A DNA stretch of 64,000 nucleotides from NCBI GenBank assembly GCA_021613535.1, contig CP075493.1, forward strand, positions 11,780,001 to 11,844,000, read 5' to 3'. The position numbers and the translations under genes are program-made. This document shows, piece by piece, positions 1-10,776 of this stretch; the first letter of the stretch is position 1; every line of letters begins with the position of its first letter. Under the pieces are notes generated by a model. It saw only the letters and a program-made list of their open reading frames with translations. It was not told the DNA's origin and ran no database searches. The stretch is from Adineta vaga. Taxonomy: Eukaryota; Rotifera.

Positions 1-584
1 AATTCCATCAATATTCTATTTTACTCATATAAATTCATCTATATTAAATAAATATCTTTGTGTTCTTAATAATGATATTTTTTATAAATATCGAACATAT
101 GGTTTTAATATTATATTAGCAGGTATTTTACCAATACTTACAACTGTTATATTTGGATTATTAGTTTATAGAAATGTTCAAAATATATCTTATCGAACGG
201 TTCCACTTGTTCGACGTCAATTAGATCAACAATTAACAAATATGATTCTTACACAAATTATTTATATATTAATTGCTATTCTTCCATATACAATTGTAAT
301 TATATTAATAACTAATATAAATTTATCAAATCAACCGTATTAACAGCTTCATTTCAATTCGCCGAATGTTTTGGTGCAATGATTTATTATTCATATTTTT
401 CTGTAAGTTTTATTTGTTTTTATAAATGATTTTTGTTATTTTATAAATATAGGCACCATTTTATATTTATATTTGCGTATCAAAACGATTTCGTCAACAA
501 TTACTTCATGTACTCAGACGTCTATTTGGAAATTCTTGTTTCAAACTAAAACTAATCAATAATCAAGTTAAACAAGAAATTTAA
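1..584 (+). CDS. Class-A GPCR, 3' part, frameshifted
   Basis: The window opens inside a seven-transmembrane receptor, read from base 2. Visible parts are an extracellular-loop-2 stretch with a cysteine, a TM5-like helix (about bases 100-175), a basic loop, and a TM6-like helix (about 245-335). The frame reaches TAA at 341-343, but the neighbouring frame continues at once with a TM7-like stretch, so about one base is missing near 336-341. A 50-base intron (403-452, GTAAGT to TAG) precedes a basic cytoplasmic tail ending in TAA 582-584. The style matches the expanded short rhodopsin-family receptors of bdelloids. The ligand is unknown. The frameshift may be real or a consensus error. Confidence 0.7.
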
Positions 585-870
585 ATCACTAAAATATAAA
601 GCAATTCTTTATCAATGTTGTCTCCTATATTTTGTCACCCTCACCCATCACAATTTTTCAAGACAAGCAAAATTGTTGTGTGACTACAATCATGTGTAGT
701 ATATATACGTACATTTTATATACAAAGCATACTGTCGTTATCGTTATATTATAGAACGAAAAACAAAACAATGATTCATAGATGTTGACGACTTTATAAG
801 TTGTCAAATAAGAATTGTGATGCAATTGATAAAAAAATTGAGTAAGAATTTATTTTCGTATAAACTTTAG

Positions 871-1992
871 ATGAAAATCTGTATAATGTTAGAAATAAAA
901 ACTGATGTATTAGAAATGAATAGTCCAGTCTTTATTCAATGGCAACAATGGGAAAGTCGAGTAGAAAAATGGTTAAACCAGTCCGACGATGATTTAGATT
1001 TGTTGAATACAACCTCTTCCGATCGAATCATTTTAACTATTTTAACCGTCAAATATCAGGTTGTGTATAGAAATTTATATCAAGAAAGTACTTCTCATAC
1101 GACAAAGAAGTCTGATGAACGTATATTCAATGTTAGACTTTCGAAAAATAGACAAGTACATGCGGAAAAGAAACGAGAACGTGATCAAGACAAATTGATA
1201 TTATTCAATCAGATCACAAGTCGTCTTTTAAGTTCAGAACATATGAGTGCTGAAACTTCATCAGAATGGAAAGAATTTAATCAATTATGTGACTGGCATG
1301 GTATCATATTTATGCAACGATTTAGAAATTGTTTACATCAATTCATAAGCAAATTGATAAGTATGACATCAGCATATCAAGAATTTATCGAAAAACCGAT
1401 TATGGTTTCACCCGTATCTGAAATTATCAATCAAGTTTATGAAACCAACAAAGACGATGAAATTTTTCTCAGTATTGATATCAAATCTGCGAACTTTTCT
1501 ATGCTGCAATATATCAATGTTATCGATGTTCATATGTATCCAACTTGGTCGGATTTTCTATCAGTTTTCGTTGGATCAAGACCTTTACTTATTCATAGCA
1601 AAAGATTTCGTATGGATTGTCTTGGTGACTTACCTGAACGTCGCAAACTCGATGCATTGTGGATATATTATATGGCTACTATGTATCAAATGGTTTTGTG
1701 TCGTTGTTTAACTGAAAAAAATATCGATATACGATGTGAAGCTTTAACTGGAGACGAGGTAGTATTTCATTTAGATAAAACAATCGATAGAGAAAAACTA
1801 CTTGATTTGGTTAAATATATAGAAGTTTGTCTTAACAAAGAAAGTCCTATCGTTAAATTTGTTGTTCAAGCATATCGTATTCGTGTGTTTCATTGGAAAG
1901 ACGAACATCTATGTTTTGCGCGAATATTTATTGATGAAAGTAAAGACAAGAAAACGAATGACGTCTTTACAATAAAACTTACGCACATGTAA
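871..1992 (+). CDS. Uncharacterised protein, NCLDV-like pattern
   Basis: This is a single-exon frame of 373 residues starting at an ATG just after a TATAAACT stretch; later in-frame ATGs at 886 and 916 are alternatives. It has no signal peptide or membrane segment. The N-terminal third is charged and helical. The central part holds a conserved-looking block: FLSIDIKSANFSML (about residues 198-211), then a W..F motif, SKRFR (about 243-247) and LGDLPERRK. I associate this order (S-D-xx-x-ANF, W-xx-F, SK-x-R, LG-L-P) with an uncharacterised family of giant DNA viruses and some eukaryotes, but I could not run a search. No function is assigned. Both neighbours are ordinary host-type genes, so an integrated whole virus is not indicated. 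Confidence 0.6.
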   Translation: MKICIMLEIKTDVLEMNSPVFIQWQQWESRVEKWLNQSDDDLDLLNTTSSDRIILTILTVKYQVVYRNLYQESTSHTTKKSDERIFNVRLSKNRQVHAEKKRERDQDKLILFNQITSRLLSSEHMSAETSSEWKEFNQLCDWHGIIFMQRFRNCLHQFISKLISMTSAYQEFIEKPIMVSPVSEIINQVYETNKDDEIFLSIDIKSANFSMLQYINVIDVHMYPTWSDFLSVFVGSRPLLIHSKRFRMDCLGDLPERRKLDALWIYYMATMYQMVLCRCLTEKNIDIRCEALTGDEVVFHLDKTIDREKLLDLVKYIEVCLNKESPIVKFVVQAYRIRVFHWKDEHLCFARIFIDESKDKKTNDVFTIKLTHM

Positions 1993-3125
1993 AAGAAAAA
2001 AGATTCGTTATGTTTTCAAATAACATTGTAAAATATTGCAAGAATTCTTTTTGTTATTACTGCTCTGATCATAGTTATTCTACATGAAATAAATTCAATA
2101 CGTCAGTCGACAAATTGATCTGTACCAAATACGAATTGGGAAGTTCTCATACATTTGGTTTTTCTAGTCGAAAAAGGTCAGTCTATCCTATACTATCCTT
2201 CGAATGTAACTATTAATAGAAATCAATCCTATTCTATTTGTAAACGGGTACCTCATGAATATACATGTACATTAAATCTCAATATATATTAACACCACTC
2301 ATTCCTTTGCCATCAACTTCTCGACTAAAAAACGCTATAATTCAAGCTCAAAAAACTTGTTTATAAACTGAATACAACATCATCATCAAGTTTTCACTTT
2401 AAACAAATACTGAACAAGTTTTGTTCGAAAATTAGAAAAAGAAATTCGTTAACAAACTTCAAAGAAAATTACTACCTCAATTGATACTGTTCGTATTTGT
2501 TGTTTTCAAATCATAATTGGTTACAATATCATATTTAATTATGCTCAAGATTGTAATCATAATAATCCTTGTGTTGTTTGACGTGAATTAAACTATATTT
2601 AATAAAGTTGAAGCTGTAGGAAATATAGATTGAGGGTTACTATTTTCAAAATTCTACTCCGAGATTTTAATTTCTATTTAAAGATATTGAAAAGTAATGA
2701 AAAGCAGATACTTTTGATTGTGTAGTTTTATTGACCTAAGAATCAAAAGAAGAAAAGAAAGCTTACTGTTAATGTATATTGTCATGTTTCAGACAAGATG
2801 AATACGTCTAGAAATTCATGTTGAAGTAATTATTGACACATATATTTAATCAGAAGAAAAAGAGAAACAAGTTGTTTTAAAGTTTTTCACACTCTTTGTC
2901 TCATAGTGCCGTGAACGAACCACTTCCGCAGTAATATGCAGATTTCGTCTAAACAAAATTGTATACACTTCGGAAAATAACATCTCAAATAATAAATAAA
3001 CTTGAAAAATCCATCAAAATTTCCACAATTATCACCTACGATACTATGAGACACAAGGAAATCACGAACAAAATAAAATTTCTGAATTTTCATAGAAATT
3101 ACTACGTTCTGTAATCTAATTTTCG
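1993..3125. other. Intergenic region, no gene seen
   Basis: This is AT-rich non-coding sequence between convergent genes. Short frames such as 2887-3093 on the minus strand lack a recognisable domain or intron signals. An AATAAA-like signal (2087-2092) may end the upstream gene. Confidence 0.6.
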
Positions 3126-5239
3126 TTATATTTTAATGTAATACGTTAGAATGTCAAAATGATGTGATGCAATCTTTACAAAAAGAGGAAAATCATTTAG
3201 AGTAGTAGGAATATTATAGTATTGGCCACCTGGATAGATTTCTTTGGTATAATAATGTTGCCAGATGAAATTTTGTTCATTGAATTTTGGTAAGTAAACT
3301 GAACGTGATGTAGCTAGATATGTATAAACAGGAGCCACTAAATAATCTGTTCCAAACATATATTGATCTTCTGATTTATAAGTTTCACTATCATAATTAA
3401 AATCATAAAACATTGGACGTAGAATCGGTGTTCCATTTCGACTTGAAATATTCAAATGATATTCAATATAATCACGTAAAGATTCACGTAATTGAATTAT
3501 ATGTACAATTTGTGTGCTATATTTAAATAACCATACTTCATTATGACCACCAGAAAAACCGCATTCATTGTCTGGTAAAGGTGGATAGCGTTCACCATGT
3601 AAACGAAATAAAGGACAAAATGCTCCAAATTGAAACCATCGTACTAGTAATTCTTGAAATTCATCATCCAATAAATCAGCATGACGATAACCACCAATGT
3701 CTGTTGTCCACCAATAAATACCTGATAGAGCAACATTTTGTGCTACTTTTATTTGTTTTAACAATTCTTCCCACGATGAATCAATATCACCTGACCAGAC
3801 AGCTGCATTCAATCGATGACTTCCTATCCATGCTTGTCGACTGAGTGTAATGATGTCGTCTTCTTGTTCTTGTCTTATTCCATCCCAGATTGTTCGTTGA
3901 TGTTCTCTTGCCCATACCATTGCAATTTCATCATCATGCCGTCCATACCACCATTGTAAGCCAGGTCGACTTCTTTCCGGTTCATCTGCATCTAACCAAT
4001 AGATTTTAATACCATAATTAAAATAATTCGTCTTAATTTTATCCCAGATGAATTGTCGTGTTGCTGGATTGAATTGATCCGGAATATAAAGATTACCATC
4101 ATTTGTTGGTAGAGCACGTCCATTAGCACTATGAGTCAATAAACCTGTCATTTCCATAAACACAAAATTCTCAGACTTTTCATCGACATGAGGCCATATA
4201 GATACCATTACATTCATATTGTAGGCTTTTAATTGATTCATCATTTGTGGTATATTTGGCCAACATGTATTTTTAAATTTCCAATTGCCAATTTTCGTCC
4301 AATGAAACCAGTCGACACAATAACACTGACAGGAATTTGACGATCATAATAACCTTTGGCAACTTCTAATAGTTCTTGTTGAGTACGATAACGGTTTTTT
4401 GATTGCCAAAAACCTGAAGCAAATTGTGGTAATGGATTCGGATGACCAATAACATCCACATAATTTTTCATCAGAATAGGATAGAATAATGAAGAAATTG
4501 TTTCTTCTGCAGGTATAGTCGTTATCCATAAATCAAGTTGATGGGTAGCATTTGCTGTCCACATGATTTTTGTATCAGCTTGAACATCAAATGAACCGTA
4601 GCCTGGTTGATTCCAAAGAAATCCAAAACCTGACGTATGTATATACCATGGAATTGATATATCACCATTTGTTGGTGCAGTTGATGAAAAAACAAATGGT
4701 AAATGAAAATTATGATATGGTAATGTTAAATTATGACCATAATGATGTTGACCTAGGCCATATAGATATCCATTTTGAATATGAAGATAAATCAAAGATA
4801 ATTGATAAAGAGTGTAAATAGGTGAATAGATCGATGTAGGATATTTGTATGGTAAAAATGTAGTTGATTGTGTTTGCATAAGAATGAGTCCATCAGATTG
4901 ACGTTGAATTGCCCATGTTGTATTATCATCATTGATATAAAATTTTATATTACCATTGATAAATGTATTTTTATCTGATTGTTGACAGGCTTCTGTATTA
5001 ATGATTGGTTGCTCTGGAAGTAATGCTTGATAATCTGGTGTTTGTATAATTATGTCTGGACTAAGACGAATTCGAATACTATCAGGACCCCATGATTCTA
5101 CTTGTAATTGTTGTTGTAAACTATTTAAATAGATATTTTTAGTAAATATACAGGGTGATGTAGCATTAAATGAAATGAAATTTAGAAGAAGCAGTAAAAT
5201 GAACTGATAAGAATACTTGTAAGTAATCGATTTTAACAT
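3126..5239 (-). CDS. Secreted GH31 glycosidase, frameshifted
   Basis: Two abutting minus-strand frames (5239-4241 and 4244-3126) form one glycoside hydrolase family 31 enzyme of about 700 residues. The N terminus is a signal peptide (hydrophobic LLLLLNFISFNA), so the product should act outside the cell or in the gut lumen. The nucleophile motif YWLDADEPE lies near 3985 and the acid/base motif WSGDIDSSWE near 3785, both standard for the alpha-xylosidase/alpha-glucosidase-like GH31 group. The reading frame is lost by one base near 4316, inside the conserved strand that normally reads V-x-DW-F-HW. Every other block continues in the next frame without a gap. The substrate (alpha-xyloside or alpha-glucoside) cannot be decided here. 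The gene has no introns, as expected of a laterally acquired gene in this group. Confidence 0.85.
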
Positions 5240-6671
5240 TATGAATTGATTAAACTAAAATAAAAATAAAAATAAAAAAGAAAGTTTTACTTATTAGCTA
5301 TATAAAATGGAAGTCGTTTGTTTTGTGACTGAACGTTCAGAATTGTTCAATTTTTTATTACTAATTTAAGCTTTCTTTGTTTCAAATTTATTACTTATTC
5401 ACATACGTATATCAACTATGCTTCTTTTCGACGCATCGGTCAAACAACGGACAAAGAGAACGAAAGAAGAAAATGTAAGATAAATGTGTTTATATCATTA
5501 CTGATGCTATCTGAATTCATTGAACATATATTAGACATGAATAAATAAAAACAAACATATCTCCCTATAAGTATTACCAAATATAGTTCTTACTGCATGA
5601 CGATATGAATAGAGATCCTATTTTTCAAAACAACACTGTATCGATTAACTTACGATGTCTGTAATGTATTTCATGTCTCATCAGAAATTATACTTACTTA
5701 TTTGGATTGATCAATGTGAAGTCAAGAGCAGAACGACGCCATTGATAGTAAGATTGACTAATAGATAAGTTTTATCAATGCAATACTGTTTGTTGTTGTT
5801 GTTCATAAGTTAGAAGTCCATCATGAATATAATTCAATTTGATATTCAGATTGACCAAAAATGATCTGTTGAGTATCTTGTATTATTTTGAATAGTATTG
5901 ATAAACAATTCTCATATCTTGTACGAATAAGATATGACCAACTGTATATTATGAAATTTTTTGTAAAAACAATCAACAAATTGCAGATAGATTTTGAAGA
6001 TCTTTTGGTCATCTTTTTTCCAATGAACATTGCTGATGTTAACACGATAGTCATAGCATTTTTTTGTAAGCAATTGATATATTCACTATTGAGAATTTTT
6101 CTATTTTCTCTTCGGTACAAAATAGATCCGTCAAGAGTTACATTCATATATAAAGATGGTTTTTTTGTGCATTTAAACCATTTATCTATCTAGACGTGTA
6201 ATAACAATGATATGCAATATGAATATAAGACCAATACAATATACCATCATAAGGTAAACTCGGAAATCATGATACAGTCTTTTGAATATTCAAAGTAATA
6301 AATGTATAATTTGTAAGTTTTACGATCGAAAAAAATGATCGATATACTCCTTAAAAGAAATTTGTAGTTTGAGTGCAAAGATAGCACACTGTCAAGCTGG
6401 TGCTTCCTTTTCTTTCAAAACAAGAACGTGCACGAGTTGAATGCATGGATCGATGAGAAAATGCATTATTATTTAATGAGATCAACAACAAAAGGAAAAA
6501 AGAAATGAGAAAGCTTTGTATAATGCATATGCTATTCACATTAACACCATTTGCTACTTTTTTTTAAAATGATGATTAAAATGATTTATTTAAATGTCCT
6601 CGAAGTCAATATAAACGATTGTTTCAGTACAAAATACTATTACTTTCCATTTTCTTCTGATCAACCATACC
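5240..6671. other. Intergenic region, divergent promoters
   Basis: This separates the divergent GH31 and mucin-like genes. A TATAAAC box at 6610-6616 sits 56-62 bases before the mucin start codon. Overlapping opposite-strand frames near 5821-6193 show no domain and no support. Confidence 0.55.
6610..6616 (+). promoter_or_regulatory. TATA box of mucin-like gene
   Basis: TATAAAC lies 62 bases before the ATG at 6672. The same TATA-to-ATG distance (63-70 bases) is seen for the genes at 28428 and 45081. Confidence 0.45.
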
Positions 6672-9038
6672 ATGTCAGCCATTACTCTCGTCTTCTTAAC
6701 AATCTTCTTAATTGGTGGTGAAATTGGTGGATATGCTAGTGTAACAGGTAAGATTTATTGATGAACAAAAATATTCTTTTTTTGTTTCTCTCTAATACAT
6801 GAAAAAGGATCATTTTATTAATCTTATTATACTTACCATACACATATATTTATTTTTTAGCAACGGAACCAACATGTTCCAACTTTGGAGCATTGAAATA
6901 TTTAAATCAATATAATTTAATCACACTTGGAGATCTATCAACAAGTTCCGATGTTGAATATAAAACGCTTGTATGTGGTGCATTAAAAAGTAGTTCATCA
7001 GCCAATTTTGCCATTCATCTCGGCCAATCCGAAACAAGTCCATCAACTTCAGTACTTGAAATTGCTGAATCAATTACAGATGGAAACGCCCTGAATGTAC
7101 AAGTTGGAAGTGTAGCCGTTGGTAAATCTACAGACAAGATTGTTAAACAAGGAAATGTTCCTTACAAAGTAAACAATCGACAATTTAATATCAATGGTGG
7201 AAATCAAGGTGGACAAGTTGTGTGCGATTCACAATTGGCAGCTAAATGTGCACGTGTGAGTGAAGATTTGAAAGCTCTTTCATTAACTCTTTCAAAACGA
7301 ACACCAAATAATAATATCGTCTTTCCAACTAATCAACCTGGTCCACTCAATATTAATATAGGAACCAAAGATTCAGATGGATTTGCTTTTCTTACAGTTG
7401 CCGATGGCAATTCATTCTTTCATAACCAAAAAGTTCAACAAATTGAAATAAAAAATAATGTTCAAGCATCTTGGATTATCATCAATCTTGGTGGTAAAAC
7501 AATTTCATTTGATCAAGGAAATATTGTCGGAAGTTTGACACAATTAGATCCACGCTCACGTATTTTGTTTAACTTTTATGAAGCAGAACGCATCTCAATG
7601 CAACGAAATTTCATGGGTGCAATGTTAGCACCATTGGCTGCAGTTGATACTAATTCAAATATTGATGGTGCAACTGCTGTTCGATCATTGACAACGAATG
7701 CTGAATTGCACAAACCATTGTATGTTTTTCCATCATGCGCTAACGTCCAATCACCACCACCAACAACAACCACCACTACACCAAAGCCAACAACAACTAC
7801 CACCACTACTCCAAAACCAACAACTACAACAACAACCACCACTACACCAAAGCCAACAACAACAACCACTACTACTCCAAAACCAACAACAACAACCACT
7901 ACTACTGCAAAGCCAACAACAACCACTACTACTCCAAAACCAACAACAACAACCACCACTACTCCAAAACCAACAACCACAACAACAACCACCACTACAC
8001 CAAAACCAACAACAACAACCACCACTACACCAAAACCAACAACAACAACAACAACCACAAAACCAACAACAACTACCACCACTACTCCAAAACCAACAAC
8101 CACCACTACACCGAAACCAACAACAACTACCACCACTACTCCAAAATCAACAACCACCACTACACCGAAACCAACAACAACTACCACCACTACTCCAAAA
8201 CCAACAACCACAACAACAACCACCACTACACCAAAGCCAACAACAACAACAACAACCACTACTACTGCAAAGCCAACAACAACAACCACACCCACACCAA
8301 CAACAACAACAACAACAACTACAACCACTACTGAAGCTCCAACAACTACCGTTGAAGTACCCACTACTACTGAGCCAACAACTACTACTGAAGTACCCAC
8401 TACTACAGAACCAACAACTACAACCACTACTGAAGCTCCAACAACTACCGTTGAAGTACCCACTACTACTGAGCCAACAACTACCGTTGAAGTACCCACT
8501 ACTACAGAACCAACAACTACTATTGAAGTGCCCACTACTACTGAGCCAACAACTACCGTTAAAGTGCCCACTACTACAGAACCAACAACTACTATTGAAG
8601 TACCCACTACTACAGAACCAACAACTACTATTGAAGTGCCCACTACTACTGAGCCAACAACTACTATTGAAGTACCCACTACTACTGAGCCAACAACTAC
8701 TTGAAGTACCTAGTACTACAGAACCAACAACTACCACTCAAGCACCCACTACTACAGAACCAACAACTACCACTCAAGCACCCACTACTACAGAACCAAC
8801 AACTACCACTCAAGCACCCACTACTACAGAACCAACAACTACCACTCAAGCACCCACTACTACTGAACCAACAATCACCACTGCAGTTCCAACAATATCA
8901 ACAACAGTTACTACTAGTACTACTGAAGTACCAATTACAGTTACTGTAGCATCAACTACAGCAACAACAACCACTGAAAAAACAACGACAAAGACAACAG
9001 AACCAACTACAGTACAACTGCTAAGAGAAGTAAGATAG
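6672..9038 (+). CDS. Secreted mucin with choice-of-anchor-A domain
   Basis: Exon 1 (6672-6747) encodes a signal peptide, and a 113-base intron (6748-6860) follows. Exon 2 encodes a choice-of-anchor-A type beta domain of about 280 residues. Its beginning reads QYNLITLGDLSTSSDV and its end has ILFNFYEAERISMQ and GAMLAPLAAVD, typical of that fold. A very long Thr/Pro stalk follows (about 7747-8990), first TTTTTTPKP units and then TTTEPTTT(I/V)EVP units, expected to be heavily O-glycosylated. At about 8700 the stalk stops in one frame (TGA 8702-8704) but the same repeat continues in another frame, consistent with two missing bases compared with the neighbouring repeat unit. A GTAAGA at 9034 could be a splice donor to the exons at 9374-10281. 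A cuticle, lorica or mucus-coat role is inferred. Confidence 0.72.
7747..8990 (+). repeat. Thr/Pro mucin repeat array (coding)
   Basis: The DNA is a degenerate ACA/ACC/ACT microsatellite-like array with CCAAAACC spacers up to about 8290, then 30-36 base units encoding TTTEPTTTIEVP-like blocks. Its biased composition produces long meaningless frames on the opposite strand (Val-rich and Cys/Ser-rich). Confidence 0.9.
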
Positions 9039-9373
9039 TAAAATATTGTAATGTTTGAATACATATGTTGAAATTAAACTGTTACCGTATGCAATTCTGG
9101 TGGTAAATGTGTTTTTGAAAAAGATTAAGGGAACAGATGTGATCAAAAACTTGTATAATAGACTATTTATAGACGAAATTCTATCATAACCCTCTTAAAT
9201 GACAAACTATTTTCGATAGTTTAATTTGATCAAATAGGACGAAATATCACTCCAGAAGTGGAACACTATTAATGATTATACTTTAAGAGTATCGTCCAAA
9301 GAATTATAGGACATCAAACATTTGAATTTACGTTTGATTGAGAATAGTCTGAATTTTCAATTATTTTTATTAG

Positions 9374-10281
9374 CTACCAAACGTGAAATAACTGAGAAAT
9401 CGTCAACCACACAAAGAACTCAATCACCTTCGACCGAACCACAAAATAACGGTACATCAACTACGACGAAAACATCAAGCACGCGTACGAATACACCTAC
9501 GGCTGTCACAACGAAGCTCACAACAGGTGAATATAATAAAAATGAACTGTTTGATGAATGAATCTGCTCATCATTTATGGAAAATAGTCTTACATGAAAT
9601 GTGACACTTTTGAAATCATTCTTTTCTTTCATTTCTTTTTAGCTAAACCTAAACCAACTAACAAAGGTTCATGTTCTCAATCTGATGAAAGTGATGATGA
9701 TAGTAGTGATGAAAATCACGATCGTTCATCGCCGAAACGTCAACGTTCAAAAGGTTGCAGTCGTCGTGTTCGTATCACTCGAGTAAGTATCAGAAACAAA
9801 ACGAAATCTAATTTATGATTGATTCTTGGAAAATTACCTAACTACTTATTTATTTGTTCAGATACTTTCGAGCACATCAGGTCGAGGTACCAGTGATCGT
9901 CGATGTGCTAAATGTGCTCTACGTTACATTAGTTTTACTGTCGTTCTCGAAGGAATTACACTTGATCAAATAACAAATCAATGTAATAAACGATATATGG
10001 AACATTTCAAACAAAGTGTCTCAAATCAAATTCGTAAATATCAATCAAATGGATTCAAATCAATGAGAATTACAAGTTTAAGCACAGATAAACCTAACAG
10101 CTTGATTGTAGAACTTCTATTCACTGTTACACCAAAATACAATCAACAAATTACTGTTGCTATACAACGTGCTCTCACTTCATTTCAAGTAATTAACTTT
10201 CTCGATAAAATCAATTCTATTTTGTCAATTTCTCTTTGTTTTCTTTTTTAGTTTGACCGTTTAGTTGACGACAAAGAATGA
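9374..10281 (+). CDS. 3' exons: Ser/Thr linker, acidic-basic patch, SEA-like domain
   Basis: Four exons follow clear splice signals: 9374-9526, 9643-9782, 9862-10188 and 10252-10281. The first continues Ser/Thr-rich linker sequence. The second encodes an acidic run (SDESDDDSSDENHD) followed by a basic one (SPKRQRSKGCSRRVR). The third encodes a compact alpha/beta domain with an early Cys-x-x-Cys (CAKCALRY); its strand-helix-strand pattern recalls a mucin SEA domain, but I did not see the GSVVV-type cleavage site. The last exon gives ten codons to the stop. Phases agree among these exons (the first needs one base from upstream), so they are probably the 3' end of the mucin gene. The linking exon across 9039-9373 is not certain. 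Confidence 0.6.
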
Positions 10282-10295
10282 GAATATTGACAATC

Positions 10296-10301
10296 AATAA
10301 A
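10296..10301 (+). terminator. Poly(A) signal AATAAA
   Basis: AATAAA lies 15 bases after the stop codon at 10281. Confidence 0.5.
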
Positions 10302-10776
10302 CTTTGATGATCACATTATAATCTTTCTTCTTTGTTTTCTGCAATGAAAACAAAAGAATATTTTAAAATTATTCAATAAAGGGATTCCAAATTTCATAAT
10401 GGAATTACAGAAATGATCATATACATGTAATAATGATGAAAAAGTAAATGTACAAGTATCAAAAGATATCCGAACGAGAAAAATTCATTGATATCAGTAG
10501 TACTTTTCTGAGGGATTGGTGTGGATGTGAGCAGGATTATGATAAGAAAAGAAAACTTTCGCCCATTCTCCACACCATTTTACCTTATTATCTGAATCAT
10601 GAAGATGATTCATTTTGTTATGAAAATGTGTGCATATTTGCGTTAGAAAAACATAGAAACCTTAACCTTTTTCTATTCGTTTACTCGTTCTTTATTTTTG
10701 TTTGTTGGTCTTGGTGAATTCCAACATAGACAATGGCGTATATAAAAGTTGACGAATTTATTTTTTATTTACATCA
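10302..10776. other. Intergenic region
   Basis: No gene is seen. A GGTGTGGATGTGAG element lies near 10518, and TATAAAAG (10741-10748) lies close before the next ATG. An 89-codon frame at 10448-10717 has no supporting feature. Confidence 0.5.

Noticed and set aside
2887-3093. 68-codon minus-strand frame beyond the GH31 gene
   Set aside because: No similarity to GH31 ends and no acceptor site; the GH31 frame has its own stop at 3126.
5821-6193. Overlapping 100-codon frames on both strands
   Set aside because: They oppose each other, match no domain and have no splice or promoter signals.
6351-6539. Minus-strand frame that looks like a signal peptide plus short tail
   Set aside because: It has no ATG before the hydrophobic part, so a secreted peptide is not supported.
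7576-8737. Long minus-strand open frames (Val/Gly-rich and Cys/Ser-rich) opposite the mucin gene
   Set aside because: They are mirror images of the ACA/ACC repeat with low-complexity composition and no start context.
10448-10717. 89-codon plus-strand frame
   Set aside because: Composition is intergenic-like and no domain is visible; it overlaps the probable promoter of the F-box gene.
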